Source of the DNA: JBCCFW01 sp039029535
GTDB taxonomy: Bacteria > Acidobacteriota > JBCCFW01
Assembly: GCA_039029535.1 (NCBI GenBank)
Contig: JBCCFW010000036.1
Span: forward strand, 1-49,003
Direction of reading: 5' to 3'
DNA: 49,003 bases
In this document: positions 40,259 through 48,903 of the stretch, in pieces
Numbering within the stretch: the stretch's first letter is position 1
Layout of the letters: every line of letters starts with the position of its first letter
Position numbers and translations under genes: made by a program
The notes under the pieces: model-generated
What the model was told of the DNA's origin: nothing
The model's database searches: none
The model's input: the letters and a program-made list of their open reading frames with translations, nothing else

Positions 40259-42739
40259 CTACGGACAAGCGGGCGGGTCGACGCCCTCGAGAGCCTCCCG
40301 GGCCGCCGAGAGGGCCAGCAGCTCGCCCCGACCGCAGTCGTTCACGCCTCGGACCAGGAAGTACCAGGACTCGTCCGTTGCCGGAGCGTGGTCGAAGCTC
40401 GTCTCCGCGCTGCCCTCCAGCCGACAGGCCGCATCGAAGCCCCGGTCGAGCCGGAGCTGGGTCAGCGAGCCCACCAGGACCTCGTGGACGGCCTCCGGAT
40501 CCGTCATCCCGCTGGCCGCCGGGGTCCAGCTCAGCCGCGCCTCACCGGCTTCCCGCCCGACCCGCAGGTCGGTCAGGGCGACCGCCGTCTCGGCGTCGCC
40601 GAAGTCGGACGGCGCGCAGTCGAGCACGTTGGCCACGCCGTCACCGTCGCGGTCACCGTCGCAGTCGTCACCGATGCCGTCGGTGTCCAGGTCCTCCTGA
40701 CCGACGTTGGCCAACTCCGGACAGTTGTCCAGGTCACCGCAGACCCCGTCGGCGTCGAGGTCGTCGAGGGCATCGCGCGGGCAGGGGTCACAGGCGTCGC
40801 CCGCGAGGTCACCGTCCTCATCGAGCTGGTCCGCGTTCATCGTCTCCGGACAGTTGTCCACGTCGGCACAGGCACCGTCGCCGTCAATGTCGTCGAGAGC
40901 ATCCAGCGGGCACGCATCGCAGGCATCACCCGTCCGGTCGCCGTCGAGGTCGACCTGCAGCGGGTTGGCGTCGTCGGGACAGTTGTCGATGTTGGCGCAG
41001 GCGCCGTCCCCGTCGATGTCGTCGAGGGCGTCGTAGCGACAGGGGTCGCAGGCATCGCCGACGAGATCGCCGTCGGTGTCGTCCTGGTAGACGTTGTCGA
41101 TCTCGGGGCAGTTGTCGATGTCGCCGCAGAAGCCATCGGCGTCGAGGTCGTCGAGGGCATCCAGCGGGCAGAGGTCGCAGGCATCACCCGCTCCGTCTGC
41201 GTCCGCGTCGAGCTGGTCCGGGTTGGGCACGTCGTTGCAGTTGTCGTCGAACGAGCAGATCGTGTCCCCGTCGGCGTCGTCTCCGAAGTCGAAGGGACAC
41301 TCGTCGCAGGCATCACCGATGCCGTCCCCCTCGGTGTCGAGCTGATCGGGGTTGGCCACGTCGGGGCAGTTGTCGGTGACGGTGTAGGTGTCGACGATGC
41401 CGTCGCCATCCGGATCGAGGACGATCCACGCGGCGACCTCGTCGCTGAAGCCGTCGGGCACGTCCCAGGACACGTCACCGCCGGGGCTCGTCGCGTTGAC
41501 TTGCTCCACGATCTCGCCCGAGACCGTGTCGAGCCAGCGGATGAAGTAGGTGCCTTCGGCGGTGTCGCGCACGCCGAGCTGATTCGCGGTCGTCCCGGAC
41601 TTGCTGTACGCGATGTAGCTGCGGCCCGGATCCGCGAGCACCCAGTCGGAGTCGGCGAAGGCCAGCTCGTCGTGGGGCGCCATGGTGTTGCAGTCGGTCC
41701 CCTCGAAGAAGAACTGCTGCTCGCGGAGATAGCGATGCTCGGCGTCGGTGGGCGTGAAGCCACCGCGGGAGTCGACGGTCGACCAGGGGTAGAGCCAGAG
41801 GTTGCCGGTCCCCGCCATGGCGAAGGCCCAGTTCGATCGGAGCAGGCTCAAGCCACGGGTGTTGTTGGATCGTCGCCAGAGCTCGGACATCAACACCATG
41901 TAGCCGCCGTCCTGGGCGTCCTGCCAGTAACTGACCATCTCCGAGTGGTAGGTGTCGAGGGGCAGGTCGGACTCACCCCCGGTCTCCACCTGCCACATGT
42001 TGAAGCCACCCGCACCGGCGAAGGCGAACTCGTCCCTCGGACCATAGCCGGTGTTGAAGAAGTCCCAGATGTGCGTGGAGATGACGTGGTCGTGATCGTC
42101 GGCCTCGGCCACGATGTTGGACCAGGCCACCGCCTTGTCGAAGGTGAACTGCCCGGTGGTCTGCTCCTCGTTGAGCACCCAGATGAGGTTGCGATAGTGC
42201 TCGTAGTGATCGACGACCTGGCGCCAGAACAGCTCCTCGTGGGGCTCCACGCCCGACGCCCCATCTCCCGTTCCATCGTCGTAGAAGAACAGGTTGATCA
42301 GGATGTCGTTCTCATCCATCACGTCGAACCAGGTCATCATGTGATCGAGGATGAGCGGGTCCGCGCCGTTGGCCGCCCGGCCGTCGAGGAAGGGCTGATG
42401 GTGACCCGGTGACCGGTCCAGGATGAAGTAGAGAGCGTTGCCGCCCTTCTCGATGATCGCGTCGAGGATCTCGTCCTGCATGGGATCCGACCACGGCGGC
42501 GGGGTCCCCCGTCCTCCCGGTCCGGTGCCACGACCGAAGTAGAGGAACTCCTCCGGGTCTCCGAAGCCGGAGAGGAAGACCGGCCCGCCCTGATGGCGGC
42601 GGAGCCACTGCGGGTGGTCGGGGTCCTGGATGACCTGACCGGGCAGGGGCTCGGCGTGGACGGGCGCGGAGCTCACGAGGGCCGCGGCCAGCGCGGGCGC
42701 GAGGAGCCACCGGAGCGAGGGGCGAGTCGGCGGAGTCAT
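40259..42739 (-). CDS. secreted glycoside-hydrolase-like protein with TSP3 repeats, paralogue C
   Basis: The product is 826 residues. A signal peptide (cleavage near VHA-EP) precedes the DUF4038-like barrel (about 30-330), the PF12904-like domain (about 345-440), six TSP3 units (about 445-705, one more than the paralogues) and a Fn3-like end module with YFLVRGVNDCG. Conserved acids are E191/E192 in WVLNEEQ (a typical clan GH-A NE pair) and E286 in LMSELW. Identity to paralogue B is high throughout the barrel, indicating a tandem duplication. Extracellular calcium-bound TSP3 rods would space the catalytic and Fn3 domains. Confidence 0.87.
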   Translation of the reverse strand: MTPPTRPSLRWLLAPALAAALVSSAPVHAEPLPGQVIQDPDHPQWLRRHQGGPVFLSGFGDPEEFLYFGRGTGPGGRGTPPPWSDPMQDEILDAIIEKGGNALYFILDRSPGHHQPFLDGRAANGADPLILDHMMTWFDVMDENDILINLFFYDDGTGDGASGVEPHEELFWRQVVDHYEHYRNLIWVLNEEQTTGQFTFDKAVAWSNIVAEADDHDHVISTHIWDFFNTGYGPRDEFAFAGAGGFNMWQVETGGESDLPLDTYHSEMVSYWQDAQDGGYMVLMSELWRRSNNTRGLSLLRSNWAFAMAGTGNLWLYPWSTVDSRGGFTPTDAEHRYLREQQFFFEGTDCNTMAPHDELAFADSDWVLADPGRSYIAYSKSGTTANQLGVRDTAEGTYFIRWLDTVSGEIVEQVNATSPGGDVSWDVPDGFSDEVAAWIVLDPDGDGIVDTYTVTDNCPDVANPDQLDTEGDGIGDACDECPFDFGDDADGDTICSFDDNCNDVPNPDQLDADADGAGDACDLCPLDALDDLDADGFCGDIDNCPEIDNVYQDDTDGDLVGDACDPCRYDALDDIDGDGACANIDNCPDDANPLQVDLDGDRTGDACDACPLDALDDIDGDGACADVDNCPETMNADQLDEDGDLAGDACDPCPRDALDDLDADGVCGDLDNCPELANVGQEDLDTDGIGDDCDGDRDGDGVANVLDCAPSDFGDAETAVALTDLRVGREAGEARLSWTPAASGMTDPEAVHEVLVGSLTQLRLDRGFDAACRLEGSAETSFDHAPATDESWYFLVRGVNDCGRGELLALSAAREALEGVDPPACP

Positions 42740-42771
42740 GTAGGAAACCTGGACGGACCTGAAAGGGTTGT

Positions 42772-42799
42772 CTCAGAATAATGGAGTTTCATCAGAAAA
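42772..42799 (-). promoter_or_regulatory. degenerate TCAGAA-type site pair upstream of paralogue C
   Basis: CATCAGAAAA at 42790-42799 and CTCAGAATA at 42772-42780 are imperfect versions of the CTTCAGAAAA half-site found upstream of the two related genes. The TCAGAA cores are 19 bp apart, and the nearer copy is 33 bp before the ATG. Support comes mainly from recurrence in the same place in all three genes. Confidence 0.35.
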
Positions 42800-42842
42800 T
42801 CCACCGAGGGGAGCGTCACGTCTCGCGGGGGCGGGCCTCGCT

Positions 42843-44156
42843 TCAGGGCAGACGGCTGAGGAGGCAGGCGCTGAGCTGACCCGGGAGCCCGACCACGCTG
42901 GTCACCCGGAGACGGAGCCAGCGGTCGGCGGCGACGTTCGTCGTCGAGAAGGCCAGCGAGCCGTTGAGGCTCGTCGCCGTGCCGGTCGCGACCGTCGTGC
43001 ACGAGAGCGCGTTGCCGTCGCAGGCCAAGAGCTCGACGGTGGCGATGCCCACGTCGACGAGCACGTCGGCCTGCACCCAGTCCTCGCCCCCACCGGAGCT
43101 ACGGTAGAAGACGAGGTCGTCGCCGGCGCGGGGGCACTCCAGCACCATGCAGCGAGTGCGGAGGCTCGAGCCCGGAAGCCCAGTGGGGCCGATGGGCCCG
43201 GTCGGACCCGCGGGACCGATGACGCCTTGCGGCCCCACGAGCCCCTGCACGCCCTGCGGTCCGGGATCCCCCTGGGGCCCTTGCGGGCCCTGGGGGCCGA
43301 CGTTGCCCTGCGGCCCCGGATTGCCCTGCGGTCCCGTCGGTCCGGTGGGCCCCGTCGCACCGGTCGGACCCTGGGGACCGGTCAGGCCGATCGGACCCTG
43401 CGGACCCGTGGGGCCCTGCGCACCCGTCGCGCCGGTGGGTCCCTGAGGACCCGTGGGACCGTCCGGTCCGATCGGTCCGATCTCACCCTGGGGACCCGTG
43501 GGCCCCGGCATGCCGGCTGGCCCGAGGGGTCCCTGCGGGCCGGCGGGTCCAGGAGTGCCGTCGCCCGTGCCACCGCCGCGGGAGAGCGTGAAGGACGTGC
43601 GGGTCGGCGGCTGGTTGAGCCGTCCGAGGCCCTCGGCCAAGTACGGACCGAGGGCCGTCTGCCGGGGGCGAAGCCGGTAGGCCAACACGGCCGCGTCGTC
43701 GCGGAGCTCGGCCATGACGCGCAGGCAGGTGCGCTCCTCGTAGGCCAGGACCTTGGGTGGGCCGACGTAGCTCAGGTGAACCCGATCGTCCTCGACGAGG
43801 CAGGCGAAGTCGGCAGCGGTCACGTCGATGGCGTCGACCACGAGGTCGAGCTCGCAGCTCGAGAAGGGCGATAGCGTGAGGTCGCCCAGCTCCACCCGAA
43901 AGACCCAGGTGTCCGAGGGGACCAGCGACTGGCCCCCGCCGGTCAACCGATTCACGTTGGTCACGCAGAGCTCGAGGGGTTGCGCGCCCTCCCCCAGGAC
44001 CTCCGGCAGCACGGTCGCTTCGAGCGAGAGCCGGTCGTGCCCCGGTCCGGGGTCCTGCGCCCGTGTCGGAGCGCTCAGGACCGTGAGCGTGAGGATTGAG
44101 GCCAGGGCGGTCTTGCCAGGGAGACGACCGAGCTGACGTGGACACCGCAGGTGCAT
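42843..44156 (-). CDS. secreted collagen-like (Gly-X-Y) repeat protein
   Basis: The product is 437 residues from the ATG at 44156 (GGAAA upstream). A signal peptide (TALASILTLTVLS, cleavage near TRA-QD) is followed by a roughly 170-residue beta-rich domain containing three or four Cys. Next comes an uninterrupted tract of about 43 Gly-X-Y triplets, rich in GPQ, GPT and GPI, and a roughly 100-residue C-terminal beta-sandwich-like domain with paired Cys (RCMVLEC, ELLACDGNALSC). Bacterial collagen-like proteins form triple helices without hydroxyproline. The C-terminal domain may trimerise or cap the helix. Likely surface-attached or released; the function is unknown. Confidence 0.92.
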   Translation of the reverse strand: MHLRCPRQLGRLPGKTALASILTLTVLSAPTRAQDPGPGHDRLSLEATVLPEVLGEGAQPLELCVTNVNRLTGGGQSLVPSDTWVFRVELGDLTLSPFSSCELDLVVDAIDVTAADFACLVEDDRVHLSYVGPPKVLAYEERTCLRVMAELRDDAAVLAYRLRPRQTALGPYLAEGLGRLNQPPTRTSFTLSRGGGTGDGTPGPAGPQGPLGPAGMPGPTGPQGEIGPIGPDGPTGPQGPTGATGAQGPTGPQGPIGLTGPQGPTGATGPTGPTGPQGNPGPQGNVGPQGPQGPQGDPGPQGVQGLVGPQGVIGPAGPTGPIGPTGLPGSSLRTRCMVLECPRAGDDLVFYRSSGGGEDWVQADVLVDVGIATVELLACDGNALSCTTVATGTATSLNGSLAFSTTNVAADRWLRLRVTSVVGLPGQLSACLLSRLP

Positions 44157-44173
44157 GACGAGTTTCCGGCGCC

Positions 44174-44197
44174 GGTCTCTCCCGAGTCGGAGAGTCC
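44174..44197 (-). promoter_or_regulatory. leader hairpin before the collagen-like gene
   Basis: CTCTCC/GGAGAG with a 6-nt loop (44177-44194), extendable by GG/CC past one mismatch, lies about 20 nt upstream of the ATG at 44156 on the minus strand. It would fold in the mRNA leader close to the ribosome-binding region. The rest of the 270-bp gap 44157-44426 contains a small TGATC/GATCA stem (around 44235) and no gene. Confidence 0.3.
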
Positions 44198-44426
44198 GCA
44201 CGCGACTTCGACATCGACCCGTGACGTCGAGGTCTTGATCGGAAAGATCAGTCCCGCCCATGGCCCGACAGCCCGGTCCGGCGCGAGCCCGTGTCGGAGC
44301 GGTGGAACCGAGGACCGTCCGCAGCGAGTGACGAGGGGCTCACGGCCGAGTTTGAGCCGACCGCGACGCTCGCGTACGCTCCCCCGTCGCGCGTCCCCTG
44401 ACCCATGACACGGTCCGGAGCCCCCC

Positions 44427-44936
44427 TTGTCGCAGCAGGTCCTGGCGAACACCCGCCCTCATCACCACCTCTTCTGGGTGTACGTGGCTCGAGCTCTGCT
44501 CTCGGGCCCGTTCATCATCATCACGGCCCCCCTGCTCTTCGCGCGCTTCCACACGCTGCGCTACCGCTTCGACGACCAGGGGGTCGCCATGCGCTGGGGC
44601 ATCCTGGTGCAGCGCGAGGTGAACCTCACCTTCGCCCGCATCCAGGACATCCACATCCACTCGGGTCCGCTCCAGCGCTGGCTGGGCCTGGCCGAGGTCC
44701 ACGTGCAGACGGCGTCCGGCTCGGCCACCGCCGAGATGGTCATCGAGGGCCTGAAGAACCATCAGGAGGTCCGTGACTTCCTGTACTCGAACATGAGGGG
44801 CGCCAGGGACCGCAAGGCCGATGCCTCGACGACCGCCGGCACGCCCGGTGGACCGGGTGAGGTCGAGCTGCTCCAGGCCCTCCTGACCGAGCTCAAGGCC
44901 ACGCGGACCGCCCTGCAGTCCCGCACCGAGCGCTGA
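44427..44936 (+). CDS. bacterial PH-domain (DUF304/bPH2) membrane protein 1
   Basis: The product is 169 residues from a TTG with GGAG 7 nt upstream. One or two membrane segments (LLSGPFIIITAPLLF) precede the bPH2 domain with the family pattern YRFDDQGVAMRWGILVQREV, FARIQDIHIHSGPLQRWLGL and VHVQTASGS. A polar tail with a short coiled coil (EVELLQALLTELKATRTAL) ends the protein. DUF304 proteins are common, poorly understood membrane proteins, often in tandem pairs as here. The stop is 4 nt before the next start. Confidence 0.88.
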   Translation: MSQQVLANTRPHHHLFWVYVARALLSGPFIIITAPLLFARFHTLRYRFDDQGVAMRWGILVQREVNLTFARIQDIHIHSGPLQRWLGLAEVHVQTASGSATAEMVIEGLKNHQEVRDFLYSNMRGARDRKADASTTAGTPGGPGEVELLQALLTELKATRTALQSRTER

Positions 44937-44940
44937 CGTC

Positions 44941-45717
44941 GTGCTCAAGATCTTCGATCCGGTCCTCGCGGCCCTCCTGCAAGTTCCCGGCGAGCCCCGC
45001 GATCCCTCCGGTGACGCCGAGGACGTCCTCACCTTCAAGGCCGCCCCGGGCTTCTATCGCTACCGCCTGCTGCGCGGCGCCGTCCTCCCGGCCATCGCAT
45101 TCGGCATCGCCGTCGTGTCGGTCCTCGCGTACTCGCGGCTGCACCGCGTGCCCGATCAGCTCGGCTGGCTCGCGGTCGTCGAGACCGTGGGCCTCACCCT
45201 CGCCGGCATCCGCGTGCTGATGTCGTTCCTTCTCGTCGGTCTCGACTATCGCTACCGCTGGTACAAGGTCGGGCAGCAGAGCCTGCGCATCCGCGAGGGC
45301 GTGTTCAACGTCCGCGAGATGACGATGACCTTCGCCAACATTCAGAACATGGGCATCACGCAGGGCCCCCTCCAGCGGCTGTTCGGGATCGCCGACCTCC
45401 AGGTTCAGTCCGCCGGCGGCGGTGGTGCCGGCGCGCCCGGTGCCGAGCGCGACGTCGCCGCGGGCATGCACGTGGCCACGTTCCGAGGCGTGGAAAACGC
45501 CGCGGAGCTGCGCAACCTCATCAGCGAGCGGCTCCGGCGCTACAAGAGCGCCGGACTCGGCGACCACGAAGAGCGCGACCGGGACCTGACCGAGCGCTCG
45601 GACGCCCAGGCCGCCGACCGACGCGAGCTGCTCATCGAGCTCGTGCGCGAGATGCGACGGCTCCGGCTCGTCGCCCTCGGGCGCGCGCCGTCACCACCGG
45701 CGAGTCAAGGACCGTGA
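44941..45717 (+). CDS. bacterial PH-domain (DUF304/bPH2) membrane protein 2
   Basis: The product is 258 residues from a GTG 4 nt after the previous gene. A soluble N-terminus is followed by two membrane helices (VLPAIAFGIAVVSVLAY; WLAVVETVGLTLAGIRVLMSFLLV). The bPH2 domain parallels its neighbour's: YRWYKVGQQSLRIREGVFNV, FANIQNMGITQGPLQRLFGI and LQVQSAGGG. A charged C-terminal helix (RRELLIELVREMRRLRL) ends the protein. The two proteins probably form a hetero-oligomer. No enzymatic motif is present. Confidence 0.88.
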   Translation: MLKIFDPVLAALLQVPGEPRDPSGDAEDVLTFKAAPGFYRYRLLRGAVLPAIAFGIAVVSVLAYSRLHRVPDQLGWLAVVETVGLTLAGIRVLMSFLLVGLDYRYRWYKVGQQSLRIREGVFNVREMTMTFANIQNMGITQGPLQRLFGIADLQVQSAGGGGAGAPGAERDVAAGMHVATFRGVENAAELRNLISERLRRYKSAGLGDHEERDRDLTERSDAQAADRRELLIELVREMRRLRLVALGRAPSPPASQGP

Positions 45718-45721
45718 GGGA

Positions 45722-45748
45722 TCTCCCGTCGAAGCGAGTGTCGGGAGA
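45722..45748. terminator. hairpin between convergent genes 44941 and 45851
   Basis: TCTCCCG (45722-45728) and CGGGAGA (45742-45748) form a 7-bp stem 5 nt after the stop of the second PH-domain gene. A second stem, GCGTGG/CCACGC, follows within the 133-bp gap. No T-tract is visible. The gap is GC-rich, repeat-like and without a gene; it may itself be a small palindromic element. Confidence 0.4.
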
Positions 45749-45850
45749 CCGAGCGCTGAGGCCGCCGAGGGAGCGTGGCGTGGCAGGCCCACGCGAGCGA
45801 ATGAGGTGGTCGCAGCGCGACGGGATCGCGGCGCGCAGCCGGCGGGGCAG

Positions 45851-46726
45851 TCAGTCCAGCTCGTAGCCGTAAGCAAGAGCCAGCTCGTCGAGCCCCTTGC
45901 TGAGCAGCCGGAAGTCTCGGGCCAGCGCATCGGCTTCCTCACGGCGTCGCAGGAGCTCGGCCATGCGGTCGCGATCCTCCAGCAGCGCCGGCACGAGCGC
46001 GTGCATCCCCAGTCCACCGAAGCGCTGATGGAAGTGGACGAGCTCGTCGAGCTCTCGCTCGAGGTCGTTGCCGAGATCGCGCAGCTCGGCGAGCTCCAGC
46101 TCGCCGATGAAGCTCGTGTTCGATGGCAACCAGCGGAGATGACTCTTCACGCGGTTGGCGAGATCCTCGGCCTCGTGCAGGCTGCGCCGCGCCCGGTCGG
46201 CCTCGTTGCGTGAGAAGCCGGCCGCCGGGTCCTGCGACTCGGGCTCGAGGTCGTCATGGAAGCGGGCGTTGCGCTGACGCAGGTAGTTCCGCTCGTCGGA
46301 GAGATCGTCGAGACGATCGTCGAGCTCACGCCAGAGTCGCTCGACCGGTCCGGAGTGCGGCACCTCGTCGAGGGTGCGCCCCACGCGTCGACCGAGCGCC
46401 AGCGCGCTGCGCAAGCGCCAGTGCAGCTTGACGGTGTCACCGCTCTCGAAGGCCTTCTCGCAGCGGTCGAGCGCGCCTTCGAGCGCGGTCATCTCTTCCC
46501 ACAGGTACTGCTCGTCACCCCTGGGCAGCCAGCGTCGGGCGAGCCGCAGCGACGTGCGGTACTCGGCAGTCAGCTTGTCGGCAGCCCGCTCCGCCTTGCG
46601 GATGCGACGGCCCATGTCCGACGAGGAGCCCTTGAAGCCCGTGCCGGCCAGGACATCTGAAGCGAGGCCGAACGCGAGGAAGGCGACGAGCGCCGAGCGG
46701 GTGAGTCTCGAGGACGCGAAGCTCAT
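45851..46726 (-). CDS. secreted alpha-helical (coiled-coil) protein, uncharacterised
   Basis: The product is 291 residues. A signal peptide (SALVAFLAFGLASDVLA-GT) is followed by an almost entirely helical, highly charged mature protein with heptad-like stretches (IRKAERAADKLTAEYRTSLRL, split by WLPRGDE; ELDDRLDDLSDERNYLRQR; DLERELDELVHFHQRF). A single Cys is near residue 90. It begins 8 nt after the stop of the gene at 46735, which is also secreted and helical, so the two form a pair. No family recognised. Confidence 0.82.
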   Translation of the reverse strand: MSFASSRLTRSALVAFLAFGLASDVLAGTGFKGSSSDMGRRIRKAERAADKLTAEYRTSLRLARRWLPRGDEQYLWEEMTALEGALDRCEKAFESGDTVKLHWRLRSALALGRRVGRTLDEVPHSGPVERLWRELDDRLDDLSDERNYLRQRNARFHDDLEPESQDPAAGFSRNEADRARRSLHEAEDLANRVKSHLRWLPSNTSFIGELELAELRDLGNDLERELDELVHFHQRFGGLGMHALVPALLEDRDRMAELLRRREEADALARDFRLLSKGLDELALAYGYELD

Positions 46727-46734
46727 GGAGAGTC

Positions 46735-47676
46735 CTACCGGCGAGAGTGCGAGAGACCGTGACGGTCGAGGAGGAGCTGGAACCAGGGCTGGATCTCACG
46801 CCACTCGCGATGCGCCTCTTCACCGAAGGACGCGTCGCGGATGGAGTGGTCGATGACCTGCGCCGCGGCGAGCATCTTGCGCAAGGTGCGCGTGACGTCG
46901 GGCGGATCCTGCCGAGCGCGGTGCGCCTTGCGGTAGAGGAGCTTGATCTCGTCGGCGCCGACCTCGAAGTCGAGGAGCGCCCGCTCGAAGCGGCTGCCGA
47001 CCACGCGATGACGCTTCTTGCCCGCGCGCTTGGACACCTTCACGTCGACTCGCGACGACCGGGGGTCCTTCGGGAGCTGCAGCTTCATGGCGTCGGACAG
47101 GTCCTCGATCTCGGCGATAGCGGTGAGGCCGGCATCGACGTCCTCGGGCGGTAGCCGCGGCATCCAGCCCTTCTGCCCCTTGGGGATGACGTCGCGCGGA
47201 CCGGCGACGTGCTTGAGGTCGGTGATGAAGCGGTCCCAGGCGCGCTGGAGCTCACCGGGCACCTTGCCAGCGAAGACCGTCGCGAAGTTGTGGGCCGCGG
47301 TCGTGTCGTGGTCGAGGAGCTCCCGAACACGACGCTGACGCTCGACGTCCACGTCGATGAGCCAGAGGTAGTCGTCGCGGAGGGCGTCGGTCATCTCCTC
47401 GAGCCGGTAGAGGAACGCCCAGGTCCGCTGGAGCGAGGGCAGGCCGTGGTCCGGAGCATGTCGCCCGAAGATGACGAGGAGCTGGTCGACGTCGTTCTCG
47501 ACGAAGCGGAGCCCACGTCGGATGTCGTCCTGTCCGAGGACCCCGGCCGGCCGCCGAGGTGTCCTCTTCTTTTTCTTCCCGGCTTCCACCGTCGAGGACG
47601 CGCCCATCGCCATCACCAGGGCGAGGACGACGATGGGACGGATCACGGCGCGCAGCGTGCGAGTGAGGCAACACAT
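46735..47676 (-). CDS. secreted basic helical protein, uncharacterised
   Basis: The product is 313 residues from the ATG at 47676. A signal peptide (AVIRPIVVLALVMAMGASSTVEA) is followed by a very basic KKKKRTPRR segment. A mostly helical domain with alternating acidic and basic patches comes next (LRFVENDVDQLLVIFGRHA, LWLIDVDVERQRRVRELLD, FEVGADEIKLLYRKAHRAR). A second Lys/Arg cluster (KVSKRAGKKRHR) lies near residue 210. The gene is upstream of, and nearly abuts, the one at 45851. A longer reading frame toward 48507 is the shadow of the aminotransferase gene. Confidence 0.8.
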   Translation of the reverse strand: MCCLTRTLRAVIRPIVVLALVMAMGASSTVEAGKKKKRTPRRPAGVLGQDDIRRGLRFVENDVDQLLVIFGRHAPDHGLPSLQRTWAFLYRLEEMTDALRDDYLWLIDVDVERQRRVRELLDHDTTAAHNFATVFAGKVPGELQRAWDRFITDLKHVAGPRDVIPKGQKGWMPRLPPEDVDAGLTAIAEIEDLSDAMKLQLPKDPRSSRVDVKVSKRAGKKRHRVVGSRFERALLDFEVGADEIKLLYRKAHRARQDPPDVTRTLRKMLAAAQVIDHSIRDASFGEEAHREWREIQPWFQLLLDRHGLSHSRR

Positions 47677-47714
47677 GGGCGGAATGCTACCTCGGCGAGC
47701 AGTCCCGACGAAGG

Positions 47715-48845
47715 CTAGCGAGTGCTGCCCGGATACGCGTCGAAGGCCTTGATGAGGATGTTCATCGCCCGGGTCAGCGCGCCGCTCTCGAGCACGTAGG
47801 CGATCCGGGCCTCGTCCTTGCCCAGGCCCGGGGTCGCGTAGAAGCCGTCGGCCGGCGCGAGCATGACCGTCTCGCCGTCGACGTCGAAGTCCTTCAGGAG
47901 GAACTCGGCGAAGCCCTGGCCGTCGTCGATGGGGAGCTTGGCGCAGACGTAGAAGGCCCCCTCGGGTCGCCGCAGGGTGACGCCAGGCTGGTCGGCAAGC
48001 ATCGAGTAGACGACGTCGCGGCGGGACTGGTACTCCGCGATGACCTCCCGGTAGTAGTCCTCCCCCACCTCGCCGAGGGCGATGCTCACGTGCTGCCCCA
48101 GGGTCGGAGGGCAGAGGCGCGCCTGACCACAGCGGAGGATGGCGTCGAGCACCGGCCGGTTCTTCGTGACGATCCAGCCGACGCGCGCCCCGCAGAGCGA
48201 GAGCCGCTTGCTGACGGAGTCGGTGACGATGACCCGATCTTCCAGGCCCTCGAGGCTGAGCGCCGAGCGGTGGCTCGCCCCGTCGTAGGTGAACTCGCGA
48301 TAGACCTCGTCGGAGATGAGGAAGAGGTCGTGCTTGCGAGCGAGCTCGCCGAGCAGCTCCATCTCCTCGTCGGTGTAGACCGTGCCGGTGGGGTTGTTCG
48401 GCGAGCAGAGGACGATGGCGCGGGTGCGCTCGCCGATCTTCTCTTCGATGGCCGCTCGGTCGGGAAGGTGGTAGCCGTCCTCGGCATGGGTCGTCACGGG
48501 CACGCACTCGACCCCGAGCATCGCGGAGAAGCCGCTGTAGTTCGTGTAGAACGGCTCGAAGACGAGGACCTGGTCACCCGGGTCGGCGATGGTCGCCAGG
48601 ACGAAGAGCAGCGCCTCGCTGCCCCCGGTGGTGACGAAGAGATCCTCGGCGGTGACGTCGAGGCCGATCCCCTGGTGGTAGCCGACCAGGGCCTCGATGA
48701 GCTCGGGCAGCCCCTCCGACGGTCCGTAGGCGACGTTGGGTTCCTCGAAGCTCCGGAGCCGTTGCAAGACCTGCTCGGGCGAGCGGATGTCGGGCTGACC
48801 GATGTTGAGCCCGTGCACGTGCTTGCCCGCCTTCCGGGCCTCCAC
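47715..48845 (-). CDS. class I PLP-dependent aminotransferase, N-terminus missing
   Basis: At least 376 residues. Fold-type I aminotransferase features: HGLNIGQPDI near the start, TTGGSEAL (phosphate site), LCSPNNPTGTVY (N151), LISDEVYREF (D179) and the PLP Lys K213 in VTDSVSKRLSL, then RVGW. The GTG at 48845 is the only start codon, yet the frame stays open a further 24 codons upstream and reads a normal aminotransferase beginning (TLPASPIRRLAPFA before VEARK). It then reaches a TGA without any ATG, GTG or TTG. The true start therefore seems to be lost at a junction near 48904. It is probably an aspartate/aromatic-type aminotransferase; the substrate is unknown. Confidence 0.88.
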   Translation of the reverse strand: MEARKAGKHVHGLNIGQPDIRSPEQVLQRLRSFEEPNVAYGPSEGLPELIEALVGYHQGIGLDVTAEDLFVTTGGSEALLFVLATIADPGDQVLVFEPFYTNYSGFSAMLGVECVPVTTHAEDGYHLPDRAAIEEKIGERTRAIVLCSPNNPTGTVYTDEEMELLGELARKHDLFLISDEVYREFTYDGASHRSALSLEGLEDRVIVTDSVSKRLSLCGARVGWIVTKNRPVLDAILRCGQARLCPPTLGQHVSIALGEVGEDYYREVIAEYQSRRDVVYSMLADQPGVTLRRPEGAFYVCAKLPIDDGQGFAEFLLKDFDVDGETVMLAPADGFYATPGLGKDEARIAYVLESGALTRAMNILIKAFDAYPGSTR

Positions 48846-48903
48846 CGCGAACGGGGCGAGGCGCCGGATGGGCGAGGCAGGGAGGGTGGCGGCACGCTCG
48901 GAC

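Noticed and set aside
37935..42412. Two long plus-strand frames (740 and 674 codons) opposite the TSP3 genes.
   Set aside because: The Val/Asp/Gly-rich sequence mirrors the antisense of repeated GAC/GGC codons in the real secreted proteins; no start context or domain.
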